A DNA stretch of 64,000 nt from Clostridium aceticum (GCF_001042715.1 NZ_CP009687.1:983418-1047417); one strand, 5' to 3'. Positions 28,709 through 39,104 are shown, counted from the stretch's first letter. Numbers and translations are program-made. The notes: generated by a model not told the origin, from the letters alone.

Positions 28709-29257
28709 ATGAAAAGCATCAATTCTCGTTACTATAACTTACTGAAAAAGATCATAATTACCTTAGGGCTTTTTTTAGTCATGGACACCTTTATACTTGG
28801 TATAGCTAATGTAGAGGGAGATTCTATGCATCCTACTTTAAACACCTCCGATAGAGTCATCTTTTTAAAACTTCCTTATTTTCGTAGAAATATAAAAAGA
28901 GGGGACATTGTTATATTTTCTCCCCCTGAAAGCTTAGGCAGAGAAGATGAATTCTTCGTTAAAAGAGTAGTGGCGGTAGAGCAGGATATGTATATTATAC
29001 AAAATGGTGTTTTGGGGATTAATGATACAGAAGTGTTTGAAGATTATATTTGTCCGGAAGATTATATAGACAAAGATTATTGTTATATAGAGGGTATTGT
29101 ACCTGAAGATAAACTTTTTGTTTTAGGAGATAATAGAAATAACAGCAATGATAGTAGAAGATTTTGTTGTATAGGAAAAAGACTTGTTAAAGGTAGGGCA
29201 ATACTAAGAATATGGCCGCTAAATGAAATAACAACTTTTAGTAATCCTTATAATTAA
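28709..29257 (+). CDS. lepB: Type I signal peptidase (second of two)
   Basis: A 182-residue membrane protease with one N-terminal helix (residues about 14-33). Catalytic Ser in VEGDSMHPTLNTSDRV, catalytic Lys in FFVKRVVAVEQDM, and the box GDNRNNSNDSRRF. It differs clearly from the copy at 23257, so it is a paralogue and not a recent duplicate. The ATG at 28709 follows AGGAAGTGAT. It may process a distinct substrate set. Confidence 0.93.
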   Translation: MKSINSRYYNLLKKIIITLGLFLVMDTFILGIANVEGDSMHPTLNTSDRVIFLKLPYFRRNIKRGDIVIFSPPESLGREDEFFVKRVVAVEQDMYIIQNGVLGINDTEVFEDYICPEDYIDKDYCYIEGIVPEDKLFVLGDNRNNSNDSRRFCCIGKRLVKGRAILRIWPLNEITTFSNPYN

Positions 29258-29297
29258 CCTCAGTCACCCTTGCTAATGTGGTGACTGAGGTTGTTTT
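29258..29297 (+). terminator. Rho-independent terminator after the second signal peptidase
   Basis: CCTCAGTCACC (29258-29268) pairs perfectly with GGTGACTGAGG (29280-29290), followed by TTGTTTTT. Confidence 0.9.
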
Positions 29298-29326
29298 TAG
29301 AATCTGCTTGAAAGGGATGTATTAGA

Positions 29327-30463
29327 GTGAAGCTAAAAGATCAAATCAAAGATTATGGAAAATCCATCGGTATAGACCTACTAGGTTTTACAAGTGCTAA
29401 TGCTTTTGAAGAGATAAGAAGCATCTTAGAAAAGAGAGAAGCGTTAGGACATCTTTCTGGTTTTGAAGAAAAAGATATAGAACTTCGTATTGATCCTAAG
29501 AAAACCATGACAGATGCTAAATCAATTCTTGTGATAGGGTTGTCCTATTACAATGAAAATATTAAAAAGAGCGAAAATCACGAAACAGAATTTTCTGGTG
29601 TGCTAGCCAGAACAGCTTGGGGGAAGGATTATCATTACGTTTTAAAGGAGAAGTTAGAAGAAATTGCTGCCTTTATTCAGAAGCAAGACAAAGACTTTCA
29701 GTATAAGATTTTTGTAGATACGGGACCTCTAGTGGATCGACAGGTGGCCTATAGAGCTGGTCTAGGGTGGTATGGATACAATTCTCTTCTAATTAATGAA
29801 AAATATGGTTCTTGGTTTTTCATAGGTTACATGCTGAATAATATAGCTTTTGAAGAAGACAAGCCATTAACAAACAAAAACTGCCAAGGGTGTAATCTAT
29901 GCATAAAACATTGTCCTAAAGGAGCCATAGAAGGTCCTTATGGGTTTCATGCTAAAAAATGTGTATCTAATTTACTACAGCAAAAAGAAGATATTGATGA
30001 AGAAGACAGAAAGATTCTAGGAAAAAACCTTTATGGCTGTGATATCTGTCAAAGTGTTTGTCCCCACAATAAAAAAGCAGTATTGATGACGGAAGGTGAT
30101 TTTGCACCTCAAGTGGTTTCTCCTACACCAGATCTAATAGAAATACTTTATATGTCTAATAAGGCTTTTAAAGAAACCTATGGAACAACTTCAGCAGGAT
30201 GGAGGGGCAAGAGGACTCTTCAAAGAAATGCAATTATTGCTCTGGCAAACAATGGAGATAAAAAAGCAATACCTCATTTACTACCTTTATTAGAAGATGA
30301 TAGGCCTGAAATAAGACGATATGGAATATGGGCAATTTTTCAACTAGACCCCTTCACCGGCAAAGAAATTTCCAAGGAAATGAAGAAAAAAGAGCAGGAT
30401 GAGAAGGTACTCAATACAATAGAGGATTGCCTTAATAAAATATTTTCCTCTAAAAACCAATAG
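29327..30463 (+). CDS. queG: Epoxyqueuosine reductase
   Basis: A 378-residue cobalamin- and Fe-S-dependent enzyme that performs the last step of queuosine synthesis in tRNA. Two [4Fe-4S] motifs are present (CQGCNLCIKHCPKGAIEGP and CDICQSVCPHN), together with the family stretch FVDTGPLVDRQVAYRAGLGW. A C-terminal HEAT-like segment (residues about 310-350) contacts tRNA. The GTG at 29327 has AAAGGG 10 bases upstream. It connects to the queuosine precursor transporter at 62930 and needs B12, whose late synthesis genes are also in the window. Confidence 0.94.
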   Translation: MKLKDQIKDYGKSIGIDLLGFTSANAFEEIRSILEKREALGHLSGFEEKDIELRIDPKKTMTDAKSILVIGLSYYNENIKKSENHETEFSGVLARTAWGKDYHYVLKEKLEEIAAFIQKQDKDFQYKIFVDTGPLVDRQVAYRAGLGWYGYNSLLINEKYGSWFFIGYMLNNIAFEEDKPLTNKNCQGCNLCIKHCPKGAIEGPYGFHAKKCVSNLLQQKEDIDEEDRKILGKNLYGCDICQSVCPHNKKAVLMTEGDFAPQVVSPTPDLIEILYMSNKAFKETYGTTSAGWRGKRTLQRNAIIALANNGDKKAIPHLLPLLEDDRPEIRRYGIWAIFQLDPFTGKEISKEMKKKEQDEKVLNTIEDCLNKIFSSKNQ

Positions 30464-30544
30464 ATTTTTTCTTTATAGTAGAATATCACCTTCTTTTTGA
30501 ATAGTATGTTAGTGAAGGTGATTTGCTGTAAAGGAGGGACCTAT

Positions 30545-32887
30545 ATGAAAAAATACCCTGAGCTAACCTATAAGCATGTTAAAAGATATTGTGCTACTGA
30601 AGACTTTGACTTTAAAACAACAGAAGAAATAGAGGCTTTGAAGGGAATCATAGGACAAAAAAAGGGAGAAGCTTCTATGACCTTTGGCTTGGAAATTGAT
30701 AACCCCAGTTATAATATTTACATTGGCGGCAACAAGGGAACCGGTAGAACTACCTATACTAAGAAGATTATCAGAGAAATTGCTAAAACAAAGCCTGAAC
30801 CTGACGATTGGTGTTATGTCTATAGTTTTGAAAACAATGGCAAGGTGGTAGCATTGAACCTACCAGCTGGTAGAGGCAAAGAGTTTCAAAAGGATATGGA
30901 TGAGCTTATAGAAGACCTATTAACACAAGTGCCTCAAGCTTTTAATAGTGAAGATTATGATCGGAAAAAAAATGAGATTATCACAGATTATCAAGAACAA
31001 AAAAATAAATTATTATTATATCTAACAGAATTTGCTGAGAAAAAGGGGTTTAGCATAAAAAGTACCAGCACTGGATTTGTATTTGTTCCTTTAGAAAGTG
31101 GAGAAGAAATGACCGATGAGGACATTAAACAATTAGACAAAGAAGAAACCCAAAAACTAGAAGAACAACTTCAAGAAATCCAAAAAACTGCCCTAGATGT
31201 TCTTGGAAAATTAAAAAATCTAGAACGTATTGCAAAAAAGAAATTATTGCAATTGGAAATGAGGGTAGGGTTGTTCGTTGTAAAACCTCTAATTCATGAG
31301 CTAGTAGAAAAATACCCTCAGTGTCAGAAGATCGTAGAACATTGCTATAAAGTAGAAAAAGACTTGATAGAAAATATCGGAAATTTTATTGAGGAAGAGG
31401 AAGAAGAAGAAGCTATAGCAGTAAAGAAAAAAGAAATTGAAGCTTTCGTTAAAAAATACAAAGTGAACCTACTGGTAAACAACAGCAGTATAGAAGGAGC
31501 ACCTGTAATTATTGAATTTAATCCTACCGTCAACAAATTAATTGGTAAAATCGAATATGAAAATGTTAATGGTATATTAAAAACTGACTTTCTCCATATT
31601 AAACCAGGTGCTATTCACTTGGCTAATGGAGGTTATTTAGTATTAGAAGCAAAACAGTTATTAAGTAACCCTCATGCGTGGGAAACTCTAAAGAGAGTAC
31701 TTCATACAAAAGAAGTTACTATAGAAAATATGGGTAATCAATTAGTAGATGTAGCTTCTCTAAAGTTAGAGGCTATTCCAATAGATTTGAAAATTATTTT
31801 AATTGGCAGTGAAGAACTGTATCATCTATTATATCAGTACGACGAAGATTTTCAAAAATACTTTAAGATTTTTGTAGATTTTAATAGCGAAATGCAAAGA
31901 ACACTTGAGCATGAGAAAGAAATGGCGGCTTTTATAAGCTCCTATGTAAAGTGTGCAGAAATGAAACATTTTGATGTCTCAGGTGTGGCTAGGATAATAG
32001 AGTATAGTTCTAGACTAACAGAGAACCAAAACAAGTTGACAACAAGGTTCAATAAAATTATAGATGTGATCACAGAGGCTAACCAATGGGCAAAATTAGA
32101 TAACAGTTTGTTGGTAACAGGTGAACACGTGGACAAAGCTATACATGAAAAATGGTGTCGACTCAATAAATATCAAAATAGAGTTGAGGAAATGTTTGAA
32201 GCAGAGAAAATTTTAATCGATATAGAGGGGAAAAAAATTGGTGTTATTAATGGATTATCAGTAATTAGCTTAGGGGAATATACTTTTGGCAAACCCAGTG
32301 TTATTACTGTCACCACTGCTGTAGGAAAGGAAGGAATCGTAAATATTGAAAGGGAAGTAAATCTAAGCGGAGATATTTACGATAAGGGAGTAATGATTTT
32401 AACAGGTTTTTTGATGCAAAACTTTGCACAAAACACCAACTTAAGTATTTCAGCCCGTATTTGCTTTGAACAATCTTATGGAGGTGTAGATGGAGATAGT
32501 GCATCTAGTGCAGAATTATATGCGTTATTATCAAGCTTAGCAGGAATTCCCATAAAACAACATATTGCTGTAACTGGCTCTGTAAATCAAAGGGGATATA
32601 TACAGCCTGTAGGAGGTGTTACTGAAAAAGTAGAAGGATTTTATAGATTATGTAAAAAAAGAGGACTTACAAAAAACCAAGGGGTAATGATTCCATATCA
32701 AAATATTGAAAATCTAATGTTATGTGACGAGTTGGTGGAAGCCATAAAAAAAGGTGAATTTCATATTTATGCTATAAAGCATATCAATGAAGGTATAGAA
32801 ATTATGACAGACGAAAACTATGAAAAAGTATATGAAGAAGTAAGGAAAAAAGTAAAATATTTTAACAAAGTTGTAAATGAAGATTAA
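30545..32887 (+). CDS. Lon-like AAA+ protease (LonB/AAA_32 family)
   Basis: A 780-residue ATP-dependent protease. The P-loop region is NIYIGGNKGTGRTTYTKKI near residue 55, and a long charged coiled-coil insert lies at residues about 140-300. The S16 protease domain at the C-terminus has the catalytic Ser near residue 654 (GGVDGDSASSAEL) and Lys near 695 (GGVTEKVEGF). This is the Lon-related family with AAA_32 architecture, not classical LonA. The ATG at 30545 follows AAAGGAGG. It probably degrades damaged or regulatory proteins. Confidence 0.92.
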   Translation: MKKYPELTYKHVKRYCATEDFDFKTTEEIEALKGIIGQKKGEASMTFGLEIDNPSYNIYIGGNKGTGRTTYTKKIIREIAKTKPEPDDWCYVYSFENNGKVVALNLPAGRGKEFQKDMDELIEDLLTQVPQAFNSEDYDRKKNEIITDYQEQKNKLLLYLTEFAEKKGFSIKSTSTGFVFVPLESGEEMTDEDIKQLDKEETQKLEEQLQEIQKTALDVLGKLKNLERIAKKKLLQLEMRVGLFVVKPLIHELVEKYPQCQKIVEHCYKVEKDLIENIGNFIEEEEEEEAIAVKKKEIEAFVKKYKVNLLVNNSSIEGAPVIIEFNPTVNKLIGKIEYENVNGILKTDFLHIKPGAIHLANGGYLVLEAKQLLSNPHAWETLKRVLHTKEVTIENMGNQLVDVASLKLEAIPIDLKIILIGSEELYHLLYQYDEDFQKYFKIFVDFNSEMQRTLEHEKEMAAFISSYVKCAEMKHFDVSGVARIIEYSSRLTENQNKLTTRFNKIIDVITEANQWAKLDNSLLVTGEHVDKAIHEKWCRLNKYQNRVEEMFEAEKILIDIEGKKIGVINGLSVISLGEYTFGKPSVITVTTAVGKEGIVNIEREVNLSGDIYDKGVMILTGFLMQNFAQNTNLSISARICFEQSYGGVDGDSASSAELYALLSSLAGIPIKQHIAVTGSVNQRGYIQPVGGVTEKVEGFYRLCKKRGLTKNQGVMIPYQNIENLMLCDELVEAIKKGEFHIYAIKHINEGIEIMTDENYEKVYEEVRKKVKYFNKVVNED

Positions 32888-32907
32888 TACAGATTTTCAA
32901 TTCTTTA

Positions 32908-32934
32908 AGCCTCAATATTTTGAGGTTTTTTTTT
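32908..32934 (+). terminator. Rho-independent terminator after the Lon-like gene
   Basis: CCTCAA (32910-32915) pairs with TTGAGG (32920-32925), followed by nine T residues. Confidence 0.85.
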
Positions 32935-32999
32935 CTTTGTTTTAAATCTTAAGTAGTGGGGAAAAATGAAAATATTATAATTTTTAATTAAATAATAAA

Positions 33000-33122
33000 T
33001 ATAGATAAGTAAGTTCAAACTTTAATTTTGATATACACGGTCTACGGTTTCGCCCCAAAACCGTGGGCTGCAAATGTAGCCCTTAGTATATCAAAATTAA
33101 GTCCTGATGTTGTTTATCTATA
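33000..33122 (+). repeat. Interspersed inverted-repeat element, family 1, copy B (123 bp)
   Basis: Ends TATAGATAA (33000-33008) and TTATCTATA (33114-33122) are perfect inverted repeats. An inner pair TTAATTTTGATATAC / GTATATCAAAATTAA is 15 bp long. The core forms two further small stems: ACGGTTT/AAACCGT and GGGCT/AGCCC around GCAAATGT. Same orientation as copy A. It lies 60 bases before the start of the Kbl-type gene. Confidence 0.88.
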
Positions 33123-33181
33123 ACTTAAGCACGTACTTGAAGTTTTGTCAAACAGATATGAATAATGAGGAGGGTACTATC

Positions 33182-34369
33182 GTGTCAAATGTACATGAAT
33201 TAAATTTTCTTAAAGAAAAGATACAAGAACTTAAAAATGATGGTGTGTATAGAAAACTGCCAATCTTAGAAGGAGCCAATGAAGCAGAAGTTATTTTAAA
33301 TGGAAAGAAGGTTATTAACCTGTCTTCTAACAACTATTTAGGATTTGCCAATCATCCAAAACTGAAAAAAGCTTCTATAGAGGCTGTAGAAAAGTATGGG
33401 GTTGGAGCTGGGGCAGTGAGAACCATTATAGGAAACATGGATATTCATGAAGCTTTGGAGGAATTGTTAGCAGAGTTTAAGAGGGAAGAGGCTGTCATGG
33501 TATTTCAATCAGGATTTAACTGCAATGCTGGGACGATTCAAGCCGTTACAGAAAAAGGTGATTTAATTGTTTCTGATGAATTAAATCATGCCAGTATTAT
33601 CGATGGAGCTAGACTAAGTAAAGCAGACAAAACTGTTTTTAAGCATGCAGATATGAATCATTTAGAAAAAGTTTTAAAAGAAAATAGAGATAAATATAGA
33701 AATATTCTTATCATTACAGATGGGGTATTTAGTATGGATGGAGATATTGCTCCTCTACCAGAAATTGTTGAATTAGCAGAAAAATATAGTGCAATGACCT
33801 ATGTTGATGATGCCCATGGTTCAGGGGTGCTAGGAGAAAGTGGTAGAGGAACCATTGATCATTTCGGTCTTCATGGGAGAGTAGATTTTACCATTGGTAC
33901 TTTATCTAAAGCTATCGGTGTAATAGGAGGTTATGTAGCGGGCAGCAGTACAATGAAGGATTGGTTAAGCCATAGAGGAAGACCATTACTATTTAGCACC
34001 TCCTTACCACCGGCAGCAGTAGGAGCCATCATGGAGGCTGTAAGACTTCTGATGAGCACAACAGAATATACAGACCGGCTTTGGGATAATGCAAAATATT
34101 TTAAGGAAAAAATTAGCCAACTAGGTTTTGATATAGGAAAAAGTGCTACCCCTATCACACCAGTGATTATAGGAGAAGAAGGAAAAACTATGGAATTTAG
34201 CAAGAAATTATTTGAAAATGGTGTTTTTGTGTCTGGGATTGTATTTCCAACAGTACCAAAAGGCACCGGAAGAACCCGCTGTATGGTAACAGCAGGTCAT
34301 ACAAAAGAACAATTAGATCGTGCTGTAGAGATCTTTAGAAAAGTTGGAGAGGAAATGAAAATTTTATAA
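33182..34369 (+). CDS. kbl: 2-amino-3-ketobutyrate CoA ligase / glycine C-acetyltransferase-type enzyme
   Basis: A 395-residue alpha-oxoamine synthase of fold-type I. The PLP lysine is in [19 protein letters not shown], with supporting motifs [31 protein letters not shown] and [12 protein letters not shown]. The GTG at 33182 is chosen because GAGGAGGG lies 7 bases upstream; starting earlier at 33107 would run into the repeat element. Relatives also include 8-amino-7-oxononanoate synthase (BioF). No tdh or bio genes are adjacent, so the choice of Kbl is by resemblance only. Confidence 0.82.
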   Translation: MSNVHELNFLKEKIQELKNDGVYRKLPILEGANEAEVILNGKKVINLSSNNYLGFANHPKLKKASIEAVEKYGVGAGAVRTIIGNMDIHEALEELLAEFKREEAVMVFQSGFNCNAGTIQAVTEKGDLIVSDELNHASIIDGARLSKADKTVFKHADMNHLEKVLKENRDKYRNILIITDGVFSMDGDIAPLPEIVELAEKYSAMTYVDDAHGSGVLGESGRGTIDHFGLHGRVDFTIGTLSKAIGVIGGYVAGSSTMKDWLSHRGRPLLFSTSLPPAAVGAIMEAVRLLMSTTEYTDRLWDNAKYFKEKISQLGFDIGKSATPITPVIIGEEGKTMEFSKKLFENGVFVSGIVFPTVPKGTGRTRCMVTAGHTKEQLDRAVEIFRKVGEEMKIL

Positions 34370-34535
34370 ATAGCTTCAGTGCTATAATACGCTGAAATAT
34401 TTGCTCTGAGTCTATTCGTTTTTGTTTGAAATAACTAGAAGAAAGTAAAAGCGACCTTCGTTTAAAACTCCAAGAAATTGCACATATTAAGTTGGTAACA
34501 ATTTATAATGATGTAATTACTTGGAGGTTTTTTTT

Positions 34536-35651
34536 ATGTGTAAAAAGTTTTTGAAAATCGTGGCGATAGTAGCGATTATCTATATATGTTTAGTTGCGTG
34601 TAATCAAGCAAAAAGGGGTGAGGAAGAAAGAAGAGTAGCCGTTGAAGTTACTACAGTGAAAAGCAACAGTATTGCTGAAGAAGTGATGTTAGGCTCCAAG
34701 CTTCTGCCGATAAATAATGTAATGATTTTTCCTAAAACTCCTGGACTAGAAGTAACAAAGTTAGCAGTAGAGGTTGGTGATACAGTAAAGAAGGGGGATT
34801 TTTTATTTGAACTAGACAAAACGCCCGTTAGACGACAAGTAGAAATAGCTAGAAGAGCCTATGAACAGGCACAAAAAAATCATCGAAGCGTAAAACAGCA
34901 GTTAGAAAGTCATCAGCAATCTACCTCAGCTGATCTTCCCGTAGGGATCATGAGAGGTTATCAGGCCCAGATGTTGCCTTCTACTGCACCAGAAAACACT
35001 TTAGCGATGGCGGAGGCTCAATTAGAGGAAGCCAGGACAGCCTATGCCACTAGCCTAGAAGGGTTACAGGAAATGGAGTACTATGCACCTATAGAAGGAG
35101 TTGTTGTACAAAATAGTCTTCAAAAGAATCAAATGGTTCTCAACACACAACCGGCACTAGTCATCAGTGATACAAGTCAATTAAAAGTTGACTTACATGT
35201 ATCTCAAAATCTATATCATAGTTTTTACCTAGGGAAAGAAGTGCTTCTACAGGTGGGAGATCTTCAAACCATAGGTAAGGTAGCTGTTGTTAATGAGGTA
35301 GCAGACTTAAAAACGAATTTGCACTATGTACAAATTCTGATAGACAATTCAGAAGAAGATTTATTAGCAGGTTCTTTTTGTAGAATAAGAGTTCAGAGAC
35401 AACAAAAAGATGATGCGGTGGTTATTCCTAAAGAAGCAGTTTTTTTTGAAGAAAACAATCCTATGATTTATACAATAAAGCATCAGCAGGCTGTAAAAAA
35501 ACAAGTACAGCTAGGTATTGATGCAGGGGAATTTGTGGAAGTGATCAGTGGAGTAGAGGAGGGGGAGGAAATTATCATAAAAGGACAACATTATATCGAT
35601 GAAAACACTTTATTAATAATTGTAAGAGGTGATGGGGATGAAGATATCTAA
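34536..35651 (+). CDS. RND efflux adaptor lipoprotein (HlyD/MFP family)
   Basis: A 371-residue membrane fusion protein. The N-terminal signal ends in a lipobox (CLVAC, with Cys22), so it is probably tethered to the outer face of the cytoplasmic membrane. A lipoyl/barrel-sandwich half appears at PGLEVTKLAVEVGDTVKKGD, a coiled-coil hairpin at residues about 100-175, the second half at YYAPIEGVVVQNSLQKNQ, and a beta-barrel with membrane-proximal domain after that. The ATG at 34536 lies 8 bases after GGAGG. Overlaps the pump gene by 14 bases. Confidence 0.92.
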   Translation: MCKKFLKIVAIVAIIYICLVACNQAKRGEEERRVAVEVTTVKSNSIAEEVMLGSKLLPINNVMIFPKTPGLEVTKLAVEVGDTVKKGDFLFELDKTPVRRQVEIARRAYEQAQKNHRSVKQQLESHQQSTSADLPVGIMRGYQAQMLPSTAPENTLAMAEAQLEEARTAYATSLEGLQEMEYYAPIEGVVVQNSLQKNQMVLNTQPALVISDTSQLKVDLHVSQNLYHSFYLGKEVLLQVGDLQTIGKVAVVNEVADLKTNLHYVQILIDNSEEDLLAGSFCRIRVQRQQKDDAVVIPKEAVFFEENNPMIYTIKHQQAVKKQVQLGIDAGEFVEVISGVEEGEEIIIKGQHYIDENTLLIIVRGDGDEDI

Positions 35652-38600
35652 ATGGGCTGTTACAAAACCCATATCTGTACTAATGCTGATCGCTATGATC
35701 CTCTTACTAGGTGCTGTGTCTCTTGTAAGACTTCCAATGGACCTGTTACCTAAGATGAATATTCCTATAGCAGTAATCAATACCCAATATATTGGTGCTG
35801 GACCTTATGAAATAGAAAATCTTGTTACAAAGCCTATCGAAGAAGCAGTTGCCATCGTACATAATGTAAAAAATATTCACTCAACCTCTATGGAGAATAC
35901 TTCTATGGTGACGATAGAATTTAATCAAGGTACAGATATGGATCTAGCAACATTAGAGATTCGAGAAAAAATAGACTTAGTAAAAAACTATTTGCCAGAG
36001 GATGTTATACAGCCCATCGTGCTTAAGGTTGATCCCAATGCTTTGCCTATCATGATTTTTAGTGTAATGGGTGACCACCTAGAAAAACTGCAGGAAGTGG
36101 TGGAGTATAGAATTAAACCCCGGTTAGAAAGGCTAGAGGGAGTAGCTTCCATAGGGATAAGCGGCGGAAGAAGGAAGGTGGTAGATATAAAGATTGACCC
36201 CCTTCGGTTGGCAATGCAAGGGATTACACAACAGCAATTAGTCGCTTTATTAAGAGGAGAAAATATTAATCTTCCAGGTGGAGAAATTATAGAAGGTGCA
36301 AAAACTTTAACCGTAAGAACAGTAGCAGAATTTCAGAGTATTGAAGAGATTAAGGCATTGCCTATTCCCTTGCCAACAGGTACAACAGTGAAATTAGAAG
36401 ATTTAGCAGAAATTGACTTTAAAGAGGAGGAGGTAAAACAAATCTCTAAGATCAATGGTACCCCTAGTATCCGAGTGACTATACAAAAACAGCCTACCTT
36501 TAATACGATCCAAGTGACAAATAATGTATATAGGGAAATCGAAGAACTACAAGATGAACTAACAAACATTGATATAGCAACGGTGATGGACCAGTCCCAA
36601 TTTATCAGGAGATCTATAAGTAATGTAGGAAAAACAGCAGCTTTTGGAGGACTGCTGGCAGTTTGTATACTGTATTTATTTATGAAAAGTTTAAAAAACA
36701 CCTTGGTGATTGGTTTGTCTATTCCTATTTCTATTATTGCTACTTTTACACTGATGTATTTTTCAGGTGTTACGCTGAACCTATTATCACTAGGAGGGTT
36801 TGCCCTAGGGGTGGGTATGTTGGTAGATAACGGTATCGTTGTGTTAGAAAATATTTACCGTTTTAGAGAAGAGGGATATTCTGCCAAAGAAGCCGCAATC
36901 AATGGTGCACAAGAGGTCTCTATGGCTGTAGCAGCTTCTACATTCACAACGCTGGCTGTATTTTTGCCAATTGTTTTTGTAGAAGGAATGACAGGAGAAA
37001 TTTTTAAGGAGCTAGCTTTAACCGTAACTTTTTCTTTATTGGCTTCCTTAGGGGTATCTTTAACACTTGTACCTATGCTGGCTTCTAAAACAATAAAACC
37101 CAATGACACCTCTTCTAATAGGGTTTTTGATAGAATTGAAGAAGGGTTTAATAAAATAAATACGTTTTATAAGAATCTTCTGGAGTGGAGTTTAGTGCAT
37201 CGAAGTATGGTTTTAGCACTATCGGTTTTTATTTTTTTATTTTCCATGCTTTCTATACTATGGGTAGGAGCTGAATATTTTCCTGAGTTTGATGAAGGAA
37301 CCTTTATGATTCATGCTACTTTGCCTGATGGCAGCAGTCTAAAGGAATCTGAAGCTATAGCTATGAGGGTAGAAAAAATTCTTCAAGACTACGAAGATAT
37401 AGAAATAATTTTTACCAGTATAGGTGGTGGAGATAACTACTTTGGCAACCATAGTGGTAGAACAAACCGGATATCCATTGATGTAAGACTAAAGCCTTTA
37501 AAAGAACGTGGGGAGGAAACGCTTTATATTATGGATAAAATTCGTGGAGATCTGAATCAAATTGCCGGTGCAAATATAACGATATCTAATGTTTCATTGG
37601 TGGGTATGGGTTTTGGGGGCGATGCAGTGGAAATAGAGATCAAAGGGGATGATATAGAAACCCTTAGAAACCTATCTAAAGACTTTATTGAAAAGACTAA
37701 AAGGGTTGAAGGGACAAGAGAAGTGGTATCAAACTTTACTGAAGGCAGACCTCAATTAGAGCTTTACATAAATAGAGATATTGCACTTCCTTATGGATTA
37801 CAAGCGATACAGATAGCTAGTACCGTAAGAAACCTTATTCATGGTGCGACGGCAACAAGATTTAGGGTCAATGGCAGAGAATATGATATAGTAATTCGAG
37901 GAGAAAACTATCTACGAGAGGGAGTCGGAAATTTTTTGCAAACTCCAGTTCAAATAGTGACAGGAGAAATATTTCCGTTAGAGCATTTCGTAGAGGATAG
38001 AGTTTCCCAAGGTCCAAATGCTATAAGAAGATCCAATCAAGTTCGTTCTATTACTGTGAAGGCTGCTATTATAGATCGAGATTTAAACAGTGTTGTAAAG
38101 GATATCGAAAGGGAGCTAGAGGTATATCCCTTACCAGCAGGGTATAGCTACCAGTTTAAGGGGCAAAAAGAGGCTCTTGAGGAGGCATATTCCAGCCTTG
38201 TTTTGGCTGTTGTCTTAGCAATTTTACTGGTGTATATGATATTAGCTACACAATTTCAGTCTTTGCTGCATCCCTTTACTATTATGTTATCGGTACCATT
38301 GGCTTTTTCCGGAGGAGCACTAGGACTATTGGTTCGAGGTATACCTCTAAGTGTTCCTGCTATTATTGGTGCCATCGTTTTGTCAGGTATTGTCGTAAAT
38401 AATGGCATTGTTTTGATTGACTATATTAACATTTTACGAGAAAATAAAAAGGAACAAAAAGAAGCAATTTTAATAGCGGGTACCACCAGACTAAGGCCTA
38501 TCATGATGACGACTTTAACGACAGTTTTAGGGTTGCTGCCATTAGCCCTAGGTGCTAGCGAAGGTTCAGAAGTACAAATGCCCTTAGCAACTACCGTTAT

Positions 38601-38691
38601 AGGAGGACTGTTACTGTCCACGCCTTTAACCTTGATTGTTTTACCGGTAGTCTATGCTATGCTTGATGACCTGCGTTCTGGTAGCCAATAA
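35638..38691 (+). CDS. RND family efflux pump permease
   Basis: A 1017-residue HAE-type RND pump with 12 membrane helices and two large extracytoplasmic loops. It has the TM4 motif GGFALGVGMLVDNGIVVLEN with the proton-relay Asp, plus PLAFSGGALGLLVRGIPLSV and LSGIVVNNGIVLIDY in the second half. It is the partner of the adaptor lipoprotein and resembles the SwrC-type pumps of Gram-positive bacteria. The ATG at 35638 is favoured over the GTG/ATG at 35629/35632 because AGAGGTG lies 6 bases upstream. The substrate is unknown: drugs, surfactants or signals. Confidence 0.93.
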   Translation: MKISKWAVTKPISVLMLIAMILLLGAVSLVRLPMDLLPKMNIPIAVINTQYIGAGPYEIENLVTKPIEEAVAIVHNVKNIHSTSMENTSMVTIEFNQGTDMDLATLEIREKIDLVKNYLPEDVIQPIVLKVDPNALPIMIFSVMGDHLEKLQEVVEYRIKPRLERLEGVASIGISGGRRKVVDIKIDPLRLAMQGITQQQLVALLRGENINLPGGEIIEGAKTLTVRTVAEFQSIEEIKALPIPLPTGTTVKLEDLAEIDFKEEEVKQISKINGTPSIRVTIQKQPTFNTIQVTNNVYREIEELQDELTNIDIATVMDQSQFIRRSISNVGKTAAFGGLLAVCILYLFMKSLKNTLVIGLSIPISIIATFTLMYFSGVTLNLLSLGGFALGVGMLVDNGIVVLENIYRFREEGYSAKEAAINGAQEVSMAVAASTFTTLAVFLPIVFVEGMTGEIFKELALTVTFSLLASLGVSLTLVPMLASKTIKPNDTSSNRVFDRIEEGFNKINTFYKNLLEWSLVHRSMVLALSVFIFLFSMLSILWVGAEYFPEFDEGTFMIHATLPDGSSLKESEAIAMRVEKILQDYEDIEIIFTSIGGGDNYFGNHSGRTNRISIDVRLKPLKERGEETLYIMDKIRGDLNQIAGANITISNVSLVGMGFGGDAVEIEIKGDDIETLRNLSKDFIEKTKRVEGTREVVSNFTEGRPQLELYINRDIALPYGLQAIQIASTVRNLIHGATATRFRVNGREYDIVIRGENYLREGVGNFLQTPVQIVTGEIFPLEHFVEDRVSQGPNAIRRSNQVRSITVKAAIIDRDLNSVVKDIERELEVYPLPAGYSYQFKGQKEALEEAYSSLVLAVVLAILLVYMILATQFQSLLHPFTIMLSVPLAFSGGALGLLVRGIPLSVPAIIGAIVLSGIVVNNGIVLIDYINILRENKKEQKEAILIAGTTRLRPIMMTTLTTVLGLLPLALGASEGSEVQMPLATTVIGGLLLSTPLTLIVLPVVYAMLDDLRSGSQ

Positions 38692-38777
38692 AGGACAAAG
38701 GATGTATCATATATTAGTGACTTGCCATATATATTTAGAAGAGGGATGAATAAACTAATCATAGGGGACGTGAGAAA

Positions 38778-39059
38778 ATGCTGGTAGGAGTTTGTTCCAT
38801 GAAGGTTTTTATGTATGAAGTAAGTTCATTAAAAGGAAAGAGACAGATTATTAAAAGTATAATAGAGAGAGTAAAGGGGAAGTTTAATGTGTCTATTGCA
38901 GAAGTCGGTAATCAAGACAAATGGCAAATTGCGGAAATCGGTTTTTGTTGTATAACCAATAGTAGAAAACATGCAGATGCTATGCTGAATAGTGTAATAC
39001 ATTTTATTGAGATGGATGGAAGATTAGATATTACAGAATGTCAGGTGGAGATACTATAG
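38778..39059 (+). CDS. DUF503 family protein (YlxP-like)
   Basis: A 93-residue ferredoxin-fold protein starting MLVGVCSMKVFMYEVSSLKG, with KGKRQIIKSIIERVKGKFNV, the typical DUF503 pattern. YlxP-type members sit in the nusA-infB-rbfA operon in many Firmicutes; here the gene lies instead between an RND pump and nth. Function not established in the family. Confidence 0.88.
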   Translation: MLVGVCSMKVFMYEVSSLKGKRQIIKSIIERVKGKFNVSIAEVGNQDKWQIAEIGFCCITNSRKHADAMLNSVIHFIEMDGRLDITECQVEIL

Positions 39060-39104
39060 ACAGATGAAAAACTAATGAAAAACAACAGGGAGCGAAGGCT
39101 ACAA

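Noticed and set aside
30545-32887. GTGRTT in the P-loop of the Lon-like protease as a broken Walker A
   Set aside because: Arg in place of the usual Lys context appears to be typical for this AAA_32 family, so it is not evidence of inactivation.
33107-33181. N-terminal 25 codons that extend the Kbl-type gene upstream
   Set aside because: They overlap the end of repeat copy B and lack a ribosome site, while the GTG at 33182 has GAGGAGGG at ideal spacing.
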